A stretch of 64,000 nt of DNA from UBA1413 sp964567485 (GTDB lineage Bacteria; Bacteroidota; Bacteroidia; Bacteroidales; Prolixibacteraceae): positions 7,252 through 71,251 of the forward strand of contig CAZMMX010000017.1 in the NCBI GenBank assembly GCA_964567485.1. The letters run 5' to 3'. The notes under the pieces are model-generated. The model searched no databases, was not told the DNA's origin, and was given only the letters and a program-made list of their open reading frames with translations. Numbering within the stretch: the stretch's first letter is position 1; each line of letters opens with the position of its first letter. The position numbers and the translations under genes are program-made. Of this stretch, positions 59,750 to 64,000 are shown in pieces.

Positions 59750-59783
59750 AACAAGAGGAGCCAACAGGCTCCTCTTGTTGTTT
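59750..59783 (+). terminator. intrinsic terminator of the rpoBC unit
   Basis: AACAAGAGGAGCC and GGCTCCTCTTGTT form a 13-base perfect stem with a 4-base loop directly after the DUF3467 stop, followed by GTTT. Confidence 0.88.
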
Positions 59784-60092
59784 ATGCCTTTCCCCCGACA
59801 GGGCCGGCGAAGATTCAACCGATACGGCTGATTTTTTAAAATTCCGGAGAAAGGACTAAATCACAGCGCTTTGAGGAGGCCTTATTTTCCCCACTCTTCC
59901 GGGGTCCGACCTTTTCTGTTGCACCACGTCCTTCCGGTTTTTGGCTGATCGCGCCTCCTTGTTTATATTTGCTGACCCGTAATTTCCGGCATCGTCTGAA
60001 ACGGGAGGCGGGAAGTGTGTTGTAATTGTGGAAGAAGAGTTGGGAATACCTGAGTTTATTGTAAGGATTTCAATTAAAGTAATGTATAAGAT
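59784..60092 (+). other. intergenic region before etfB
   Basis: About 310 bases without a gene, holding the promoter at 59940-59971 and a leader of some 115 bases. No known riboswitch or leader motif recognised. Confidence 0.5.
59940..59971 (+). promoter_or_regulatory. Bacteroidota-type promoter of etfB-etfA-acyl-CoA dehydrogenase
   Basis: TTTG (59940-59943), 20 bases, TATATTTG (59964-59971). Both boxes match. The first gene starts at 60093, leaving a leader of about 115 bases. Confidence 0.8.
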
Positions 60093-60968
60093 ATGAGTGG
60101 TTTAAAAATCATTGTACTGGCCAAGCAGGTTCCTGATACCCGCAATGTAGGCAAGGACGCCATGAAGGCCGATGGTACCGTTAACAGAGCAGCGCTTCCG
60201 GCGATCTTCAACCCGGAAGACCTGAATGCTCTGGAGATGGCCCTGACCATCAGGGAACATCTTCCGGGGTCGACCGTCACCCTGCTGACCATGGGGCCGG
60301 GGAGGGCTGCTGAAATTATCAGGGAAGGTTTGTTCCGTGGTGCCGACGACGGGATTCTGCTTACCGACAGGGCTTTTGCGGGGTCTGATACCCTGGCCAC
60401 CTCCTATGCCCTGGCACGGGCCATCGACACAATGGGTGATGCCGCCCTGATTGTGGCCGGACGACAGGCTATCGACGGCGATACTGCACAGGTGGGACCC
60501 CAAGTGGCAGAAAAACTGGGACTTCCCCAGGTGACCTATGTCGAAGAGTTCCTGGGAATCGCCCACAACAAAATCACCCTGAGAAGACGCCTGGAACATG
60601 GCGTGGAGACCATATCAGCTCCCTTTCCCCTGCTGATCACCGTCAACGGAACAGCCCCGGAATGCCGGCCCCGGAACGCCAGACTCCTGATGAGGTTCAA
60701 ACATGCCAAAACCGTTTCTGAAATTCAGACGGCCGCCGAAGATTACCTTCACCTTTATAATGACAGGCCTTATCTGAACATCAGGGAATGGCCGGTGTCA
60801 CGTATCGGGGCCGACCCTTCACAGCTGGGCCTGGAAGGCTCTCCTACGAAGGTGAAAAAAATCGACAATGTGGTCCTCCAGGCTAAGGATGCCAGGGTTA
60901 TCCCTCCCACCGACGAGGGCATCGGTGAGTTGATGCTGGAGTTGATTGAGAACCATACCATAGGATAA
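60093..60968 (+). CDS. etfB: electron transfer flavoprotein subunit beta
   Basis: A 291-residue ETF small subunit that carries electrons between dehydrogenases and acceptors. Motifs are LAKQVPDT at the start, and AIDGDTAQVGPQVAEKLG near residue 127, the form seen in ETFs of anaerobic bacteria that work with NADH and acyl-CoA dehydrogenases (bifurcating group); the classic aerobic ETF has a different loop there. Length exceeds the 250 or so of mitochondrial-type EtfB, also fitting the anaerobic group. First gene of a three-gene operon. Confidence 0.93.
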   Translation: MSGLKIIVLAKQVPDTRNVGKDAMKADGTVNRAALPAIFNPEDLNALEMALTIREHLPGSTVTLLTMGPGRAAEIIREGLFRGADDGILLTDRAFAGSDTLATSYALARAIDTMGDAALIVAGRQAIDGDTAQVGPQVAEKLGLPQVTYVEEFLGIAHNKITLRRRLEHGVETISAPFPLLITVNGTAPECRPRNARLLMRFKHAKTVSEIQTAAEDYLHLYNDRPYLNIREWPVSRIGADPSQLGLEGSPTKVKKIDNVVLQAKDARVIPPTDEGIGELMLELIENHTIG

Positions 60969-60996
60969 AAGTGAAGCAACGAAATCTAAGAATTGT

Positions 60997-62016
60997 ATGA
61001 ACAACATATTCGTCTATTGTGAAACCGTGAACGGAGTGGTGGCCGATGTCAGTCTCGAGTTGCTGACCAAGGGCCGGAAGTTGGCCGACAGGCTGAAATG
61101 CCGCCTGGAGGCGGCAGTCATCGGCACCAACCTTGCCGATTGCGGGGAACAGCTGTTTCCTTATGGGGCTGATGTGATCCACGTCGCTGACGATCCGCGG
61201 CTCGATCCATACCAGACTCTTCCCCATGCTTCCCTTCTCATTTCCCTTTTCCGGGAGGAAAAACCCAGAATCGTTTTGATGGGGGCTACTTCCACGGGGC
61301 GTGACCTGGGCCCCCGGGTCTCTTCGGCTCTCCACAGCGGGCTTACTGCCGACTGCACCAGCCTCGAAATCGGCGACCACGAAGATAAAAAGGCGGGAGT
61401 GGTATATAAGGATCTCCTGTACCAGATCCGGCCGGCTTTCGGAGGTAATATCATCGCTACGATTATAAATCCCGACCACCGGCCCCAAATGGCCACCGTC
61501 AGAGAAGGGGTCATGAAAAAGGAGATCCTGGATCCCGCGTTCAGGGGGGTCGTGAAAACCATGGCGGTCGACACGGTTGTGAAACCTGAAGACTTTGTGC
61601 TGGAGATCATCGACAGGCACATGGAGGAGAGCCGGGTGAACATCAAAGGAGCCCCGGTGGTTGTGGCCGGAGGGTATGGTGTGGGCTCGAAGGAAAACTT
61701 CCGGCTCCTGTTCGAACTGGCCGAGGTACTCGGTGGGGAGGTTGGAGCCTCCCGTGCTGCCGTGGATGCCGGGTTTGCCACTCATGAGCGGCAGATCGGC
61801 CAAACAGGCATCACCGTCAGACCTAAACTCTACATCGCCTGTGGAATATCAGGTCAGATCCAGCATCGTGCCGGAATGGAAGAATCGGCAAGAATCATCT
61901 CCATCAATACCGACCCGGAAGCTCCCATCAACACCATCGCCGACTATGTTATCACCGGCGACGTGGCCGATATCATCCCCCGCATGATCCGGTATTATAA
62001 AAAGAACACACGCTAG
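60997..62016 (+). CDS. etfA: electron transfer flavoprotein subunit alpha
   Basis: A 339-residue ETF large subunit. The N-terminal part forms the domain facing EtfB. The C-terminal FAD domain has AGGYGVGSKENF, VGASRAAVDAG, GQTGITVRPKLYIACGISGQIQHRAGM and INTDPEAPI. No ferredoxin-like extension. Starts 28 bases after etfB. Confidence 0.95.
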   Translation: MNNIFVYCETVNGVVADVSLELLTKGRKLADRLKCRLEAAVIGTNLADCGEQLFPYGADVIHVADDPRLDPYQTLPHASLLISLFREEKPRIVLMGATSTGRDLGPRVSSALHSGLTADCTSLEIGDHEDKKAGVVYKDLLYQIRPAFGGNIIATIINPDHRPQMATVREGVMKKEILDPAFRGVVKTMAVDTVVKPEDFVLEIIDRHMEESRVNIKGAPVVVAGGYGVGSKENFRLLFELAEVLGGEVGASRAAVDAGFATHERQIGQTGITVRPKLYIACGISGQIQHRAGMEESARIISINTDPEAPINTIADYVITGDVADIIPRMIRYYKKNTR

Positions 62017-62050
62017 TCCCGTTCATTTATTCACGTACACCGAAAAGAAA

Positions 62051-63763
62051 ATGGCAAATTACTATAACGACAACAAAGAACTGAAGTTCCATCTCACCCA
62101 TCCCCTGATGGAAAAAATAGTGAGGCTGAGGGAGAGAAATTTCAGTCAGACAGGGGAGTTTGACTTTGCCCCCATGGATTTTGAGGATGCCATGGACAGC
62201 TACAACAAGGTGCTGGAAGTGGTGGGGGAAATTACCGGAGATATCATCGCTCCCAATGCCGAAGGGGTGGACGCCGAAGGCCCTGAGGTTATCAATGGCC
62301 ATGTGCGCTATGCCAGTGGTACCCGCCGGAACCTCGATGTCCTGATCAAAAGCGGCCTGATGGGGATGTCCCTGCCCCGCAGGTTCGGGGGACTGAATTT
62401 CCCCATTGTACCCTATATCATGGCCGCCGATGTAGTCTCAAGGGCCGATGCCGGTTTTGTCAATATCTGGGGATTGCAGGACTGTGCCGAGACCATCAAC
62501 GAGTTTGCCTCCGAGGAGCAGAAGTCAGAATACCTGCCGCTGGTGGTGGCAGGAGCCACCATGGCCATGGACCTCACCGAACCAGATGCTGGCTCCGACC
62601 TCCAGTCGGTGCAGCTGAAGGCCACCTGGAGCGAAACCCAGGCCACCTGGCTGCTGAATGGCGTCAAACGCTTTATCACCAACGGCGACGGAGACATCAG
62701 CCTGGTACTGGCACGCAGTGAACAGGGAACCAGGGATGGCCGTGGCCTCTCCATGTTTATCCACCACAAGGCAAAAGGAGGCGTTACCGTCAGACGCATA
62801 GAACACAAAATGGGAATCATTGGCTCTCCAACTTGCGAACTGGTCTTCAAAGATGCCCCAGCCGAACTGGTCGGCGACCGGAAACTGGGACTGATTAAAT
62901 ACGTCATGGCCCTGATGAACAGCGCCCGCCTGGGAATTGCCGCACAGTCGGTGGGGATCTCCGAGGCCGCCTACCGTGAAGCCCTGGCCTATGCCCAAGA
63001 GAGGGTACAGTTTGGTAAAGCCATACTCCGGTTTCCGGCAGTCTTCGAAATGATCTCCACGATGAAGGCCAAACTCGACGCCTCACGATCCCTGCTCTAC
63101 GAAACAGCCCGCTTCGTCGACCTCTACAAATCTTATGTGATGATCTCCGAAGAAAGAAAACTGCTGCCCGAAGAGAGAAATGAAATGAAATATTACCAGA
63201 AACTTGCCGATATTTTCACTCCCCTGGCCAAAGGCATGTCGAGTGAATTCTGCAACCAGCTGGCTTATGATGCCGTGCAGATCCACGGAGGATCAGGATT
63301 CATGAAGGATTACCCGGTAGAACGCCTCTACCGTGACGCCCGCATTACCTCCATATATGAGGGAACGACCCAGCTGCAGGTGGTGGCGGCCATCAGGGGA
63401 GTCACCACAGGAGCTTACCTGTCCCGCATCAGGGAGTATGAAGCCCTGAAGGTAGACCCTGAACTGGCCTTCCTGAAAAGGGCCCTGATCATCATGACCG
63501 ATGAATATGAACATGCCGTCAGCCATGTTATGGCTGTTGACGACACCGAATATACCGACTTCCACGCCCGCCGTATGGTGGAAATGGCCGGGTTTATCAT
63601 TATGGGCTATCTTTTGTTGCTCGATGCCAACCGCGACAGGGAGGTCCTCCGTTCTGCCAGGAACTTCAGCCGCCTGGCAAAATCACAGGTCAGGGCCCAC
63701 GCCGAATTCATCAGCAACTGCTCCATCGACGACCTGGGTTTCTATAAATACCAGCAGGTCTGA
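62051..63763 (+). CDS. acyl-CoA dehydrogenase with C-terminal extension
   Basis: A 570-residue FAD enzyme, longer than the usual 380. Standard core: MAMDLTEPDAGSDLQSV (first flavin-contact signature), YAQERVQFGKAI, QIHGGSGFMKDYPVERLYRDARI, and the catalytic Glu in SIYEGTTQLQ. A C-terminal helical part of about 130 residues follows. Clustered with etfB and etfA, so it passes electrons to this ETF. Substrate probably short- or medium-chain acyl-CoA, either for oxidation or, with a bifurcating ETF, for butyryl-type reduction. Confidence 0.92.
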   Translation: MANYYNDNKELKFHLTHPLMEKIVRLRERNFSQTGEFDFAPMDFEDAMDSYNKVLEVVGEITGDIIAPNAEGVDAEGPEVINGHVRYASGTRRNLDVLIKSGLMGMSLPRRFGGLNFPIVPYIMAADVVSRADAGFVNIWGLQDCAETINEFASEEQKSEYLPLVVAGATMAMDLTEPDAGSDLQSVQLKATWSETQATWLLNGVKRFITNGDGDISLVLARSEQGTRDGRGLSMFIHHKAKGGVTVRRIEHKMGIIGSPTCELVFKDAPAELVGDRKLGLIKYVMALMNSARLGIAAQSVGISEAAYREALAYAQERVQFGKAILRFPAVFEMISTMKAKLDASRSLLYETARFVDLYKSYVMISEERKLLPEERNEMKYYQKLADIFTPLAKGMSSEFCNQLAYDAVQIHGGSGFMKDYPVERLYRDARITSIYEGTTQLQVVAAIRGVTTGAYLSRIREYEALKVDPELAFLKRALIIMTDEYEHAVSHVMAVDDTEYTDFHARRMVEMAGFIIMGYLLLLDANRDREVLRSARNFSRLAKSQVRAHAEFISNCSIDDLGFYKYQQV

Positions 63764-63947
63764 CCATTGAACGGTTTCATTAATGATCAAACGGAAATGG
63801 TTAATGTTTTCAGCCGTTTTGTGAAACTTTCAGTGTTAACATTGCGTAAACTCTTTTCCTGAATTTATTTTTCCGGGTCATCTTCCTGATCCATAGAAAT
63901 CTGGAAAACGAAGAGATGGAAACCATGGCAAAAATTCCTTCAGGGTG
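63764..63947. other. intergenic region after the acyl-CoA dehydrogenase
   Basis: No gene is seen from the stop to the window end. No clear hairpin terminator follows the operon. Confidence 0.4.
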
Positions 63948-63978
63948 TTTGGAAGTTTTAAAAACGGGATTACATTTG
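63948..63978 (+). promoter_or_regulatory. Bacteroidota-type promoter at the window end
   Basis: TTTG (63948-63951), exactly 19 bases, TACATTTG (63971-63978). Perfect consensus match; it drives a gene beyond the window. Confidence 0.85.
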
Positions 63979-64000
63979 CAGCCGCGAAACGAAGTTCATT

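Overview
The window is a chromosomal segment from a member of the Bacteroidota, probably a Bacteroidales/Marinilabiliales-type anaerobe. The evidence is mutually consistent. Several promoters have the phylum-specific form TTTG-N19/20-TAnnTTTG. There are type IX secretion (T9SS) and gliding-type genes (GldB-like, PorT-like) and a giant surface protein with a T9SS sorting tail. Gene orders known from the phylum also occur: rpsU-xerC-hpf-tRNAs-tuf-secE-nusG-rplKAJL-rpoBC-DUF3467, spoT-fur-purA, and ubiE-porT next to an RNA methyltransferase and a BamA/TamA-like protein. No phage, insertion sequence or CRISPR array was seen, so most of the window is core genome.

Layout. 1-6.6 kb: the 3' end of alanine racemase, a Crp/Fnr regulator, glutamine-dependent NAD synthase, a GldB-like lipoprotein, a DUF1080 lipoprotein and phosphofructokinase. 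6.7-12.2 kb (minus strand): a glycosyltransferase, a sigma-54 activator without a DNA-binding domain, and an envelope cluster of one unknown membrane protein, two L,D-transpeptidases and a helical DUF4398-like lipoprotein that ends in lysine. 12.4-18.5 kb: an ECF sigma factor, tRNA-His, a GNAT acetyltransferase, a fused glycosyltransferase, recR, purA and a Fur-family regulator. 18.6-24.3 kb: spoT, the heptose genes gmhB and gmhA, a glycosyltransferase, miaA and a 61-codon ORF with its own terminator. 24.7-27.5 kb: a MacB-type permease, gapA and an unlisted 54-codon lipoprotein. 27.9-34.6 kb: a 2242-residue SprB-repeat protein secreted by T9SS. 34.9-45.1 kb: a glycosyltransferase, an SDR enzyme, an AIR-synthase-like protein, ubiE, porT, an rRNA methyltransferase, a BamA/TamA-like protein, a sodium symporter and a helix-hairpin-helix protein. 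45.1-59.8 kb: the translation and transcription super-cluster. 60-63.8 kb: etfB, etfA and an acyl-CoA dehydrogenase under one clear promoter.

How the parts fit. The secreted giant protein, GldB and PorT point to an active T9SS. The BamA/TamA-like protein, heptose genes, glycosyltransferases and L,D-transpeptidase/lipoprotein cluster point to outer-membrane and cell-wall building. The rest is information processing and central metabolism.

The least ordinary items are: the L,D-transpeptidase/lipoprotein cluster, which I read as a possible Braun-lipoprotein-like tether; a double-hairpin repeat found twice, each time between convergent genes; a tRNA-like remnant without a normal anticodon arm between tuf and secE; and small genes in the intergenic gaps.
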